From Verrucomicrobiota bacterium (lineage in GTDB: Bacteria; Verrucomicrobiota; Verrucomicrobiia; CAIQCK01), in contig JACRJX010000016.1 in assembly GCA_016235595.1 (NCBI GenBank), forward strand, positions 1 through 64,000: a DNA stretch of 64,000 nt. The letters are read 5' to 3'. How positions within the stretch are numbered: the first letter of the stretch is position 1; every line of letters begins with the position of its first letter. Below are positions 34,997 to 44,345 of the stretch, one piece after another. The notes beneath the pieces are model-generated. The model ran no database searches. It saw only the letters and a list, made by a program, of their open reading frames with translations, and had not been told where the DNA came from. The position numbers and the translations under genes were made by a program.

Positions 34997-36274
34997 TCAA
35001 CCAACGATTTCGGCGATATCGATCATGTAAACCTGGCGGCCGCCATTGTGCGGCGAGTCGAGGATGACCTTCTTCCCGTCACGGCTGCAACAGGGATGTG
35101 TGTCGCAGCGCCACTCGCCGCTGTATTCCTTCGGCGAGAGGAAGTGGCCGAGTTCGACGCGGCGCTGGGTCGGGATGTGGAACATGTGGACATTCTGGTT
35201 CCGCTGCTTGTCGGGATAAGTGTCGTTGAGCACCCACTGGTTGTGTGTGCAGGGCACGTGGGTGATGTGGCCGTCGCCGCGGTTGAGCACACCCTCGCCG
35301 ATGACCTCGACGTTGTGCGTCTTGTCCTCGAAGATGCAGAACTTCCACTCGTTGGTTGGCGGATGGCCGGCGAAGGCGGTGATGTGTTTCGCGTCGCGCC
35401 AGACGAAGTGCGAGACCTTGCCGTTCGGGATGAGTTGATACAAGTCAGTGCCATCCGGCCGGGCTGTGAAGGCGCGCGTGAAGAAGCCTCTCCTCCCCGG
35501 CAGGGTCCAGCGATGCAGGAAGAAGAACCGCGTGCCATTGGTGTTGATGAGCAGGTGGTTGAACCAGTGCTTCGACTCCGGTTTGAACGCCAGCTCCGCC
35601 GGGCCGGCGAACGGGATTTTCACCACCTCGGAGAACGGAAAGATCAACGTCTGTTTGCCGGTGCGCATGTCCATGCGCCAGATGCCGGCGTTGTCGGGCG
35701 CGAGCACATTGAAATTCGGGTCGGGAATACCCGTGTAGCCGTAGCCGGGCCGGGTGTCGTTGAGCCGGCGGAAGTCCGGCGCGACCGCCCATCGGCCGTC
35801 AGGACTGAGGCAATAGAACGGGTTTGGCAGCGAGCGCTTCTTGCCGCTTTTCACATCGAGAATGTGGCAGACAAAATGGTCGCCCTCGCGATCGTTCCAA
35901 GCCACTTCGCTCTTGCTGCCCGGCACCCACTGAAGCATGCAGCCTTGCTGCCAGTTCCACGCGCGGGAACTGCCGAGTTCGGTCCACTTGTCGCCATCGC
36001 TCGTATCCACCATGCCGACGCGGATCACGTCGTCGGCCGTTGGCGAACGGCCCTCGAAGTCCACTTCGTTACAGACCACGAGGCGGTTGGTGGGGTCGAA
36101 AAGCAGCTTGTCGTAGTAAGCGCGCCAGTGAAACTTGGGTCCGTGGGTGATGGCGCGGCAGGGCGGCAGTTTTTCTTCCGCGGCGCGGGCCAATGCGAAG
36201 CCGGCCAGCGGAAGGGACGCAAGCGATCTCAGAAACGACCGCCGGCCTGAATGATGGGGAACGATGGCAGCCAT
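34997..36274 (-). CDS. Oligogalacturonate-lyase-like beta-propeller protein, Tat leader
   Basis: About 425 residues from the ATG at 36274, giving a twin-arginine leader (GRRSFLRSLASLPLAGF). The body is a seven-bladed TolB/oligogalacturonate-lyase type propeller, seen in blades such as WNWQQGCMLQWVPGSKSEVAW and in DTHPCCSRDGKKVILDSPHNG, which includes the DSPH-type loop. The family includes pectin-fragment lyases, but many exported homologues are not characterised. First gene of the operon with the ceramidase-like and phosphoesterase genes. Confidence 0.75.
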   Translation of the reverse strand: MAAIVPHHSGRRSFLRSLASLPLAGFALARAAEEKLPPCRAITHGPKFHWRAYYDKLLFDPTNRLVVCNEVDFEGRSPTADDVIRVGMVDTSDGDKWTELGSSRAWNWQQGCMLQWVPGSKSEVAWNDREGDHFVCHILDVKSGKKRSLPNPFYCLSPDGRWAVAPDFRRLNDTRPGYGYTGIPDPNFNVLAPDNAGIWRMDMRTGKQTLIFPFSEVVKIPFAGPAELAFKPESKHWFNHLLINTNGTRFFFLHRWTLPGRRGFFTRAFTARPDGTDLYQLIPNGKVSHFVWRDAKHITAFAGHPPTNEWKFCIFEDKTHNVEVIGEGVLNRGDGHITHVPCTHNQWVLNDTYPDKQRNQNVHMFHIPTQRRVELGHFLSPKEYSGEWRCDTHPCCSRDGKKVILDSPHNGGRQVYMIDIAEIVG

Positions 36275-36422
36275 AAATGAATAACGCCGCGAACAGCCGC
36301 CGCTGTCAACGTCATTTTTCATCGCTCAACTGAACTCTTGTAATCACGCCGGTCTTCGCTAATCTGCCATGCGTAACAGCAAGGATGTGTGTCACGAATT
36401 CTCGTCAAAAGGAAAACCTAAC

Positions 36423-37841
36423 ATGACTCGGTCCCGGCTTCTGAAATCCCTGTTCACCACGCTCTGCATCGCTTTGCTGGCCGGCTGCGCGACCGCTCCG
36501 ACCGGTAGCTCTTCTTCCGGTGCGCTTGCGCCTGCCGCTGAGCGTCTCGTGGTGGTCATCAGCGTGGATGGATTGGCATCCTATTATCTCGACGATCCGA
36601 AGGCCGACATGCCCACCATCAAGCGGTTGGCCCGCGAAGGCGCGCACGCCACCGGCATGAAATGCGCGATGCCGTCGGTGACGTGGCCGACGCACACAAC
36701 GCTGGCCACCGGTTGCTGGGCCGGCCGCCACGGCGTGATTGGCAACTCCTACTGGGACCGCGAGGCCGGCAAGAGCGTGCCGTTCATTCCCGACCCGTTG
36801 TTCGACAAGGACGAGATTGTAAAGGTGCCGACGATTTACGACGTGGTGCATCGCGCCGGGCTGAAGACAGCAGCGGTTTGCTGGCCCGCGAGCCGCAACG
36901 CCAAGACGCTCGACTGGACTGTGCCGGACATCTTCCCCAACGACCTTTTCCAAAAATACTCGACGCCGTCGTGGCTCGTCGAACTGCGCGCGGCAAACAT
37001 CCCATTCTGGATGCAGGAGGCGTGGTGCAAGGCTCCGACCGGCGGCCCGGCGCGCGACTGGATGTATGCGCGCATGGCGGGCCATGTGATACGCACGCAC
37101 CGCCCGAACCTGCTGATGGTGCATCTGATGGATACCGACCATGTCCAACACGCCCATGGGCCGCAGTCTGAAGAGGCGTATTGGATCTGCAACCACGAGG
37201 ATGACCGCGTGCGCGACATCTACGAGGCGGCGGTGGCGGCCTTCCCCGGCCGCGTCACGTTCATTGTCGTCTCCGACCACGGCTTCAATCCCTTCACGAA
37301 GGAAATCCGGCCGAACGTGAAGTTGAAGCAGGACGGCTTGATCAAGATGGAAGGCAACAAGGTTGTCTCGCGCCAGGCGAACGCGTTGGGGCAGGGCGGC
37401 AGCACGTTCGTCTACGTGCTCGACAAGGAACGCCGCGCGGAAATCCTCGCCAAGCTCGCCGGGGAGTTTCGTAGTGTCGAAGGCATTGAGATGGTTGTCG
37501 AGCAGAAGGACTACGCGAGATTCGGACTGGTCACGCCCGACAAGGACTCGCGCATGGGTGATTTGGTGCTCTGCGCGAAGGAAGACTACACGTTCTCCGA
37601 CAGCGCGGCTGGCACGGCGGTGGTTGTGCCGGTGAGTGGTGGCGTGAGGGGCACCCACGGCTATAACTCGGAGCAGCCGAAGATGCGCGCAACGTTCGTT
37701 GCGTGGGGCGCGGGCATTCGGCCCGGCGCGAAGCTGACCGACATGGATGCCACGGATTTGGCACCGACGGTTGCGCGCCTGCTCGGCATCGACATGACCG
37801 GCACTGACGGCAAGGTGCGCGCAGAGATTCTGGCGAAGTAA
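36423..37841 (+). CDS. Alkaline-phosphatase-superfamily lipoprotein (nucleotide pyrophosphatase/phosphodiesterase-like)
   Basis: About 472 residues from the ATG at 36423 (AAAGGA site). The N-terminus is a lipoprotein signal with lipobox LLAGC, Cys22. The catalytic core matches the ENPP family: VVISVDGL with the first metal Asp, the nucleophile Thr in PSVTWPTHTTL, then HLMDTDHVQHAHG, VVSDHGFN and RGTHGYN supplying the remaining metal ligands. It probably hydrolyses phosphodiester or phosphonate-type substrates at the outer surface of a membrane. Confidence 0.9.
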   Translation: MTRSRLLKSLFTTLCIALLAGCATAPTGSSSSGALAPAAERLVVVISVDGLASYYLDDPKADMPTIKRLAREGAHATGMKCAMPSVTWPTHTTLATGCWAGRHGVIGNSYWDREAGKSVPFIPDPLFDKDEIVKVPTIYDVVHRAGLKTAAVCWPASRNAKTLDWTVPDIFPNDLFQKYSTPSWLVELRAANIPFWMQEAWCKAPTGGPARDWMYARMAGHVIRTHRPNLLMVHLMDTDHVQHAHGPQSEEAYWICNHEDDRVRDIYEAAVAAFPGRVTFIVVSDHGFNPFTKEIRPNVKLKQDGLIKMEGNKVVSRQANALGQGGSTFVYVLDKERRAEILAKLAGEFRSVEGIEMVVEQKDYARFGLVTPDKDSRMGDLVLCAKEDYTFSDSAAGTAVVVPVSGGVRGTHGYNSEQPKMRATFVAWGAGIRPGAKLTDMDATDLAPTVARLLGIDMTGTDGKVRAEILAK

Positions 37842-37961
37842 AGTCCTCGGTTGGTGCTTGCAGTATTTCGCGAAGACGTGGCCGCCTCCTTGTGTCGAGG
37901 ATTGTGAATGGCAATTGAATCATTCCGGCTTGGAACTCATTTCTAACTCATGGAGCTTACG

Positions 37962-40088
37962 ATGAAAAAATGGTTGATGGCAGTGACAGTGGTGTTGGCG
38001 CAAACGGCGTGGTTCCCGGCGAACGCTGCCGAGCCGGCTCGCGCGGACATTGTGATCTACGGCGGCACTTCCGGCGGCGTGGCGGCGGCTGTTGCTGCAG
38101 CGCGCGAAGGCAAGAGCGTGCTGTTGCTGGAGCCGGAGCGGCATCTGGGCGGCCTGACCACCGGCGGCCTCGGAGCAACCGACATCGGCAACAAGGCAGC
38201 CATCGGCGGCATCGCGCGGGAATTCTACGAGCGCATCCACCAGCATTATGCGAAGCCGGAGTCGTGGACGTGGGAGAAGCCGCAGGAGGTCGCGAAGAAC
38301 GCCGCCGGCCAGGAACGCGGCAAAGACCCGCTCGTTGAGAAGACCGGCCGGCCTACGAAGTGGACGTTCGAGCCGCACGTGGCGATGGACATTTACAAGC
38401 AGATGATGCGCGAGGCAAAGGTGGACGTTCAGTTCGGGCAGCGGCTCGCGTCAGTGAAGAAGGACGGCGCGCGCATCGTCGAGATTGCGATGAAGAACGG
38501 CCGCGTATTTGCCGGCAGGATGTTCATCGACGCCAGCTACGAAGGCGACCTGATGGTCAAGGCCGGCGTCGCCTACCATGTCGGCCGCGAGGCGAACGCG
38601 AAATATGGAGAGACCCTCAACGGTGTCCGCGCCGAGACGCCGTATCACCAGTTCAAGGTGGTGGTGGACCCCTACGTAAAACCGGGTGACCCGTCGAGCG
38701 GATTGCTGCCATTCATCCAGCCGGGCGACGGCGGCAAGCCGGGCGATGGCGACCGCTGCGTGCAGGCTTACAACTTCCGCCTCTGCATGACACAGGTGGA
38801 AGGGAACAAGCTCCCGTGGACCGCGCCGCCGGGCTACGACGAGAAGAAATACGAGCTGCTCGCGCGTTACCTCGAAGCGAGCGTCGCCGCCAACAAACTG
38901 CCGCCCGTTGGCAAGTTGATGAACCCCGTGCGAATGCCCAACGGCAAGACCGACACCAACAACAATGGGCCGTTCTCCACCGACTTCATCGGCTGCAATT
39001 ACGATTATCCCGATGGCGATTACGCCACGCGCGAACGCATCTGGAAGGAACACGAGAACTACACCCGCGGCTTCCTCTATTTCCTGGCGACTCATAAGCG
39101 CGTGCCGCAGGTGCTGCGCGACGAGATGAACTCGTGGGGCCTGGCGAAGGACGAGTTTGTCGCGACGGGGGGCTGGCCTCCGCAGATGTATGTTCGCGAG
39201 GCGCGGCGGATGATTTCCGACTACGTCATGACCGAGCACGATTGCCGTTGGGAGCGGAAGGCCACGGATGGCGTCGGCCTCGGCGCCTACGGCATGGACA
39301 GCCATAACTGCCAGCGTATCGTCAAGAACGGCCACGTCGAGAACGAGGGCGACGTGGAGGTCGGTTGCCGTGGCCCGTATCCGATCTCCTATCGCTCCAT
39401 CGTGCCGAAGGCCAGTGAGTGCGACAATCTCTTCGTGCCGGTCTGTCTCTCCGCGACGCACATCGCCTACGGCTCCATCCGCATGGAGCCAGTGTTCATG
39501 ATCCTCGGCCAGTCCAGCGCGGTCGCGGCGGCGATGGCGATGGATGACGGCGTGACAGCGCAGAAGGTCTCCTATGAGAAACTCGCCGTGAAACTCAAAA
39601 CGCAGGGCCAGATTATTTCCAACGAAGGTTTTCCCGCCCATCAGCCGCGCAAGGTCGTGGCGCTCGACGCCAGCAAGCTCGCCGGCATCGTCGTGGACGA
39701 CACGCAGGCAGTGATGACGGGCGAGTGGGCTGGCGGCGCAAGTGCCGGTCCGTTCGTCGGCGACGGCTACATCCACGATGGCAATACCGACAAAGGCCGG
39801 ATGCGCGTTCGTTTCACGCCGAAGCTGCCAAAGGCTGGCCGCTACGAGGTGCGCATCATCCACTCGCCGCTCAACAATCGCGCCACCAACGTCCCCGTCG
39901 TCATTCACGCCTCCGACGGCGAGAAGACCGTCGTCGTCAACCAGCGCCAACCGCTCAAGAACGGCCAGTCGCTGAAGCTCGGCGTTTTCCAGTTCGACGC
40001 CGGTGCGGCTGGCTGGGTGGAGATTCGCAACGACGGCACCAACGGCCACGTCATCGCCGACGCCATTCAGTTCGTGCCGGTGCCGTAG
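37962..40088 (+). CDS. Secreted FAD-dependent oxidoreductase with golvesin-like C-terminal domain
   Basis: About 708 residues from the ATG at 37962, which has GGAG 7 bases upstream. A signal peptide is followed by an FAD-binding fold (IVIYGGTSGGVAAA, EPERHLGGLTTGGLG) of the FAD_oxidored family. Residues from about 570 form a beta domain like the golvesin/xanthan-lyase carbohydrate-associated module (FTPKLPKAGRYEVRI, WVEIRNDGTNGHVIADAIQF). The family is common among secreted enzymes of Planctomycetes and Verrucomicrobia; the substrate is unknown, possibly a sugar or polysaccharide. It has a Sec-type leader even though it binds FAD. Confidence 0.87.
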   Translation: MKKWLMAVTVVLAQTAWFPANAAEPARADIVIYGGTSGGVAAAVAAAREGKSVLLLEPERHLGGLTTGGLGATDIGNKAAIGGIAREFYERIHQHYAKPESWTWEKPQEVAKNAAGQERGKDPLVEKTGRPTKWTFEPHVAMDIYKQMMREAKVDVQFGQRLASVKKDGARIVEIAMKNGRVFAGRMFIDASYEGDLMVKAGVAYHVGREANAKYGETLNGVRAETPYHQFKVVVDPYVKPGDPSSGLLPFIQPGDGGKPGDGDRCVQAYNFRLCMTQVEGNKLPWTAPPGYDEKKYELLARYLEASVAANKLPPVGKLMNPVRMPNGKTDTNNNGPFSTDFIGCNYDYPDGDYATRERIWKEHENYTRGFLYFLATHKRVPQVLRDEMNSWGLAKDEFVATGGWPPQMYVREARRMISDYVMTEHDCRWERKATDGVGLGAYGMDSHNCQRIVKNGHVENEGDVEVGCRGPYPISYRSIVPKASECDNLFVPVCLSATHIAYGSIRMEPVFMILGQSSAVAAAMAMDDGVTAQKVSYEKLAVKLKTQGQIISNEGFPAHQPRKVVALDASKLAGIVVDDTQAVMTGEWAGGASAGPFVGDGYIHDGNTDKGRMRVRFTPKLPKAGRYEVRIIHSPLNNRATNVPVVIHASDGEKTVVVNQRQPLKNGQSLKLGVFQFDAGAAGWVEIRNDGTNGHVIADAIQFVPVP

Positions 40089-40224
40089 CGCGTGGGGGAA
40101 GGCGTGCACCGCAGTCGCTGTCGTCCGCCCAACACGGACCTCTGACCGTTGGCCGCCTCACGTCTGACTCTGCCTTTTCGATTCTGACTTTCCTCAACTC
40201 CCGTTTTCCTCTAGGCTGCGCACA

Positions 40225-41235
40225 ATGATTCCAATGTCCCGTCGTCGGTTATCATTGCCGCGCCCGACCACACTTAGGAGCCTCGCTGCCACGGGTTTGG
40301 TTCTATTATCGGCAACTTTCCTGGCTCACGCCGCAGACGCCAAGATGCGTTTGGCCGTCATGGAATTGACCGTTAGCAGTGGCATGCAAGCCGACGATGG
40401 CAAGACTCTCGGTTCCTTCATCCGCGACGCCATCGTCCAGACCGGGAAGATCGAGGTCTTGGATCGCCAGCGGATGAAGGACATTCTGGCCGAGCAGAAC
40501 TTCTCCCAAGCCATGTGTGACAACGCGCAAGGCCTCGTCAAGGCTGGCAAAATGCTCGACGTCAATCGCGTCCTGGGCGGTCAAGTGAGCAAGTTCGGCA
40601 ACGTCTGGACCGTGTCGCTCCATCTGGTGGACGTGAGCACAGCCAGACTGCTCGGATCGCGGGCGGTTCCGTACGAAGGCCGCATGGAGGATCTGCTTAC
40701 CGTCGGCCCCATGGTCGCGCTGCAACTCCTGGGATTGAGCGATGCGGCCATCGGCCAGCAAGTGACGGCCCTGGCGTCCCAGACCGGGATCCAATGGAAA
40801 CCCTACCGCTCCGAAGCCGAGGGCTATACCATCCAGATGCCGGGTGATCCCAAGGAGCAACCGCGTCTCAAGCCGGATGATTCGCACACTGTGAAGTGCA
40901 ACGTCAGCCCTCACGAGATTTACTACGTGAACAGCTATGGCATCTCGGCAGAAGGTGTCGCAAGAATTGGCGTGGCCAAATTCTTCAGAACCATCCGCGA
41001 TAGCGTTCTTGCCGGCAATACCAGCTACAGCCTGCGCAGCGAGAAGGAAATCACACTCGACGGACATCCCGGCCTTGAGTTCATCGTAAACGACCCGCAG
41101 AACAACTCCGTGATCCTCGTTAATGTTTACGTCGTAGGCAATCGGCTCTACCAACTTATGGCTGGTGTCCCGCGTGGATCAGAAAACTCCACGTCCGTCC
41201 TGAAGTTCTTCTACACCTTCCGTCTCATCAAGTAA
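40225..41235 (+). CDS. CsgG-like secreted protein
   Basis: A 336-residue protein with a signal peptide ending near HAADA. Residues about 40-180 resemble the CsgG/curli-assembly family alpha/beta domain (AVMELTVSSGM, GKIEVLDRQRMKDILAEQ, VLGGQVSKFGNVWTVSLHLVD). The C-terminal ~150 residues form a second alpha/beta domain (PYRSEAEGYTIQMPGDP, FRLIK end) that I cannot name. No CsgE, CsgF or curlin genes are nearby, so a curli role is not supported. Confidence 0.7.
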   Translation: MIPMSRRRLSLPRPTTLRSLAATGLVLLSATFLAHAADAKMRLAVMELTVSSGMQADDGKTLGSFIRDAIVQTGKIEVLDRQRMKDILAEQNFSQAMCDNAQGLVKAGKMLDVNRVLGGQVSKFGNVWTVSLHLVDVSTARLLGSRAVPYEGRMEDLLTVGPMVALQLLGLSDAAIGQQVTALASQTGIQWKPYRSEAEGYTIQMPGDPKEQPRLKPDDSHTVKCNVSPHEIYYVNSYGISAEGVARIGVAKFFRTIRDSVLAGNTSYSLRSEKEITLDGHPGLEFIVNDPQNNSVILVNVYVVGNRLYQLMAGVPRGSENSTSVLKFFYTFRLIK

Positions 41236-41294
41236 TCCCTCGCCGCCGTTGACCGCGGATCATACGGAGCAAGGATTCCGTCTGTCTGCCCACG

Positions 41295-41313
41295 GACCGC
41301 CAAGCCGGCGGTC
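41295..41313. terminator. Hairpin between convergent genes, possible bidirectional terminator
   Basis: GACCGCC, a 5-base loop and GGCGGTC form a perfect 7-bp stem between the CsgG-like gene and the convergent small membrane protein gene. There is no T tract on either side, so intrinsic termination is uncertain. Confidence 0.3.
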
Positions 41314-41423
41314 TATGAAAGACGCAAACGACGCGCCCAGTGGTCGAGTCCTGCTTTCTCTCCGCGATGACGACCGCCGCCTCTGGGGCTCTAACTCGCT
41401 CTGCGCCGCAATGACCGGTTCGT

Positions 41424-41915
41424 TTAGGACTTCTTGTCGCCTATTCGCACCAGTGCGTAAATGATCGCCGTCGGGATTCCTGCCACCAGCGCTAGTGCGA
41501 CAAAGATGCCATGCCCCTCGCCGCGTTTGCGGATGTCCGTGAATATCCAGACCGCGAGGAGGATGTTGATCGTTATCACCAACGCCAACAACCCCGCGCA
41601 AACGAAGCCGCAGCACCTGACCGGACACTTTGGGCCCATCGCCGCCGGCGCTGCCTTTTGGGGTGCCAACGGGCATACCGCGCAGGGTCCTGGCGCAGGC
41701 TTTGCATCCGGGCGATTCAATCCAGGCGCCAGACGCTGCATCACCCTCTGATGCTGTTCGGTCATCTCATTGATGCGCCGTTCCAGTCGGTTCAAACGCT
41801 CATCCAGCGCGGCGCGTTCCCTGTCTTGAGCCGCTACGGGCGTCGTTCCCGTTCCCAACACCAACCCGGCCGCCAACAGCGCCGGGCACAACCACCGCAA
41901 TAACGTTTTCTTCAT
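41424..41915 (-). CDS. Small exported/membrane protein with coiled coil, unknown function
   Basis: About 163 residues from the ATG at 41915, which has GGAGG at good spacing. It has a signal peptide, a charged coiled coil (ALDERLNRLERRINEMTEQHQ), a Cys-rich stretch (CAVCPLAP, CPVRCCGFVC), then two hydrophobic segments near the end (ALVITINILLAVWIF and IFVALALVAGIPTAIIYALV). No known family recognised. The Cys cluster just before the membrane part could bind a metal or form disulfides. Confidence 0.65.
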   Translation of the reverse strand: MKKTLLRWLCPALLAAGLVLGTGTTPVAAQDRERAALDERLNRLERRINEMTEQHQRVMQRLAPGLNRPDAKPAPGPCAVCPLAPQKAAPAAMGPKCPVRCCGFVCAGLLALVITINILLAVWIFTDIRKRGEGHGIFVALALVAGIPTAIIYALVRIGDKKS

Positions 41916-42058
41916 CATAGAACCTCCACTACTGCTTGAACTATACATTCACTTCCCAGCCTGGCAAATCCTCTCAATGATGTCGTTCTCGATGTCATCT
42001 TCGCCGCCCACGATGGAAAGACGCCGCATCGTCCACCGTTCCCACCGTGACTATGTTT

Positions 42059-42670
42059 CTAGTTTGTTCCCAACGCGTTCCTTGCAGCTTTGCTGCCGAT
42101 CTCGCGCAGGGTCTGCCAGGCAGCGGCATCTTTGGAACTGGGGGAAACCAACATGATCAGGCAGGTCTGTTTCAATGCCGGACGAGGAATCACAAGGGCT
42201 TCCACATGAAGGTTGATTTTGCGACCGTCGGAAAAAGAGTCGAAGAAAACGACTTCACCGACGAAGCGCTTTCCTGCATCCGGACCGGGCGGAGCCGGAT
42301 TCACCACGGCCCTCATCTGCTTGGCGTCCGGCGAGAGTCCCTTGGCCCGGCCCACGGCGATGCTGAGTCCACGGTAATACTTCTCAAGAAAATCCTTGAG
42401 TTCCGCTGTGCCCAGTTCCGGCGCACCGTCGGCCAGGATGACCACCACGTAAGTGAAATAGTTGCTGGAGTGGGTGTCGAACATCCCGGGGGCGAATCGG
42501 ATTTCCTCGGATCCGGTGAGCTTGATGTCCGGCGCAAACCCCGGAGGGATTGCCATTCCTTCAAAGCGCCAGTCTGCGGGTTCCTTGAGAATCGAGGGGC
42601 GTTCCGGCCCGGCGGCGTGGAGTGGGACCAGCAAAGCCAGCAGAAGTGTGAAACCAAGAAGCGTCTTCAT
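42059..42670 (-). CDS. Secreted protein of unknown function
   Basis: About 203 residues from the ATG at 42670 (a GTG lies two codons upstream). A signal peptide ends near PLHAAG. The body has no recognised motif (YVVVILADGAPELGTAELKDF, VGEVVFFDSFSDGRKINLHVEA). It lies on the same strand as the small coiled-coil protein and the MBL-fold gene, with gaps of 143 bp and about 100-200 bp, so co-transcription is possible but not evident. Confidence 0.6.
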   Translation of the reverse strand: MKTLLGFTLLLALLVPLHAAGPERPSILKEPADWRFEGMAIPPGFAPDIKLTGSEEIRFAPGMFDTHSSNYFTYVVVILADGAPELGTAELKDFLEKYYRGLSIAVGRAKGLSPDAKQMRAVVNPAPPGPDAGKRFVGEVVFFDSFSDGRKINLHVEALVIPRPALKQTCLIMLVSPSSKDAAAWQTLREIGSKAARNALGTN

Positions 42671-42768
42671 ACGCACAGCCTGCCACCACCCGCCGACCGT
42701 GCGCCACTGGAAAATCCGCTCTGTGTCTGCTGAAAACTGACGGCTGACCGCTGGCCACTGTTTCGTTC

Positions 42769-42867
42769 TCAGCTTCTGGCGATGCGTTCACCATCAAGTT
42801 TGCCATCCTTGTTGGCGTCATACTCTTCGGTCATTTTCTGCATGCGCTCCTTTTGCTCGGCAATCAT
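42769..42867 (-). other. EF-hand-like tail, short frame in phase with the upstream gene
   Basis: A 32-codon frame (ATG at 42867, stop at 42769) encoding an acidic helix and a DANKDGKLDGE loop that resembles an EF-hand calcium site, although the final Glu sits one position early. It is in the same frame as the MBL-fold gene, four codons after that gene's TAG stop. It may be a lost C-terminal extension, a remnant of a separate EF-hand gene, or chance. There is no ribosome site before its ATG. Confidence 0.35.
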
Positions 42868-42876
42868 GGGATGTCT

Positions 42877-44148
42877 CTATCGCGACGAGAACGGACCGAA
42901 GACTTTTGTGACGCGGTGGCTTTCGGAGGAGTCGTCAACGATCACAACGCGATACTCGTCGCCGGCCGGCGAGACGCGCAGGACAATGTGGCCGTGGTCA
43001 CTGGCCAGTTTCTCGATGCCGCTGATGACCTGTTGCGTGGCCGGGTGCAGGTCGGTGGCGAAGACGTCGCGCGGCCCCGGATAGACGCGGCTTGACCGCA
43101 GACGTTGCCACACACGCGCGCTAGGATGGCTGGCAACCCAGACGGAGAGGGTCCAGACGCGCGGGCGCAGGGTTGCAACGAAGAACTCGTTCTGTGTGTC
43201 AACGTAGCCGTGGTGGTTCAGGATGGCCGCCTCCACCGGCCCCACCGCCTTGGCCACGGGCGTTTCCACGTCATGCCATTGCGGAAGACCCTCGGCGGGA
43301 ATGCCTGGAATGTCCCCGCCATTGAAGTAGTCGAACTTGCCGTAACTCAGGCGGAACGCAGTGCAGAGCATATTCTCGTGTGGCCAGTCTGTGAGCGGGA
43401 CGTTCTTCAGGTCGGGGAAATGGCAGCGCGTAACCGTGCCGACGCCGGTCCATATTTCGCCGTTTGCGCCGACGTTGCGGAAGTCGAAGCTGGGATACTT
43501 CTTCGGGTCGCGGCAGAGCACCACCTGGTCGTTGCGACCTGGTGCGAATCGCTCCACTTTCATGCCATGGTTCGCAGTCTGCCATTTCAGGAACGCGCGG
43601 TAGTTCTTCATCGCGGCGCTCTCGATGGGCTTCGGATAGCTGTAGTCCGGCCAGCCGCGGTCAAGCATCTTGCCGATCCGGAGATGCTCGCCGACCCATG
43701 TCAGGCCCGTGAGCTTGAAGGCTCCTGAGCGCGACATGGGCTGGCTGTCCGTTGGATCACCCATGTGATCTTCATGGAAATGCGTGAGCAGCGCGTAGTC
43801 GAGAGACGGCTGGGGGTCATGGCGCAGGGCGTGGCGGATGTAGCGCACGATCCATTCGCCGGCCGGGCGCGTGTCATTCGGGCGGTCTGGCGTATGCCGT
43901 GGCACTTTCTTCGAAAGCTCGCCGGCGTCCACCAACATCGTGGTGCCGTCGGGGAAGATATACAGGCCGGCATTGCCCCGGCCGGAGCTGATCTGATGGA
44001 TGTCGAGCATTCCCGGTTGCCAAGGTGTGATCTCACGATCAACGACATCTCCCGCGCGCGCCGAAAGCGTAACGGTCGCAAATAGAACGACCAGCCAGAG
44101 GCGCGAGATTCTATTTCCCATGTATGGCAGCAAAGCGATCGGTTTCAT
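42877..44148 (-). CDS. Exported metallo-beta-lactamase-fold hydrolase
   Basis: About 423 residues from the ATG at 44148, chosen because AAGGAGAT stands 6 bases upstream; a longer frame to 44214 lacks this. A hydrophobic leader (RLWLVVLFATVTLSARAG) precedes an MBL fold with metal motif THFHEDHMGD and later ILNHHGYVD. The order resembles the ComEC-like hydrolase branch rather than beta-lactamases. No membrane channel domain is present. Substrate unknown. The frame continues after the TAG into an EF-hand-like stretch. Confidence 0.75.
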   Translation of the reverse strand: MKPIALLPYMGNRISRLWLVVLFATVTLSARAGDVVDREITPWQPGMLDIHQISSGRGNAGLYIFPDGTTMLVDAGELSKKVPRHTPDRPNDTRPAGEWIVRYIRHALRHDPQPSLDYALLTHFHEDHMGDPTDSQPMSRSGAFKLTGLTWVGEHLRIGKMLDRGWPDYSYPKPIESAAMKNYRAFLKWQTANHGMKVERFAPGRNDQVVLCRDPKKYPSFDFRNVGANGEIWTGVGTVTRCHFPDLKNVPLTDWPHENMLCTAFRLSYGKFDYFNGGDIPGIPAEGLPQWHDVETPVAKAVGPVEAAILNHHGYVDTQNEFFVATLRPRVWTLSVWVASHPSARVWQRLRSSRVYPGPRDVFATDLHPATQQVISGIEKLASDHGHIVLRVSPAGDEYRVVIVDDSSESHRVTKVFGPFSSR

Positions 44149-44345
44149 GCGTATCTCCTTGGGTTTGGCGACCGGCGGCAGATAGGCCGCTGGGGGCCAT
44201 GATTCAATGGCCAAGCCCCGATCGTCAATGACAACGTTGGCTGCGATGACTGCAAGAACAACCGACCTTCGGAAATTCCAATCTGGACAGAGGCCGCGCG
44301 ATTTGCGAATGGAGGAAAGGCAAGCAAGATAGCGTCTAATTCACT

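Noticed and set aside
34598..36250. 550-codon plus-strand frame over the propeller and ceramidase-like genes
   Set aside because: Shadow frame without any recognisable motif.
37842..37961. TCCTCG and CGAGGA arms as a terminator after the pyrophosphatase-like gene
   Set aside because: The arms are about 45 bases apart with no T tract.
38451..40109. 552-codon minus-strand frame over the FAD oxidoreductase
   Set aside because: Shadow frame; low-complexity composition.
40089..40224. Similarity between this gap and 42721-42770 as an intergenic repeat
   Set aside because: Only a loosely similar GACCGxTGGCC run is shared; too weak to call a repeat family.
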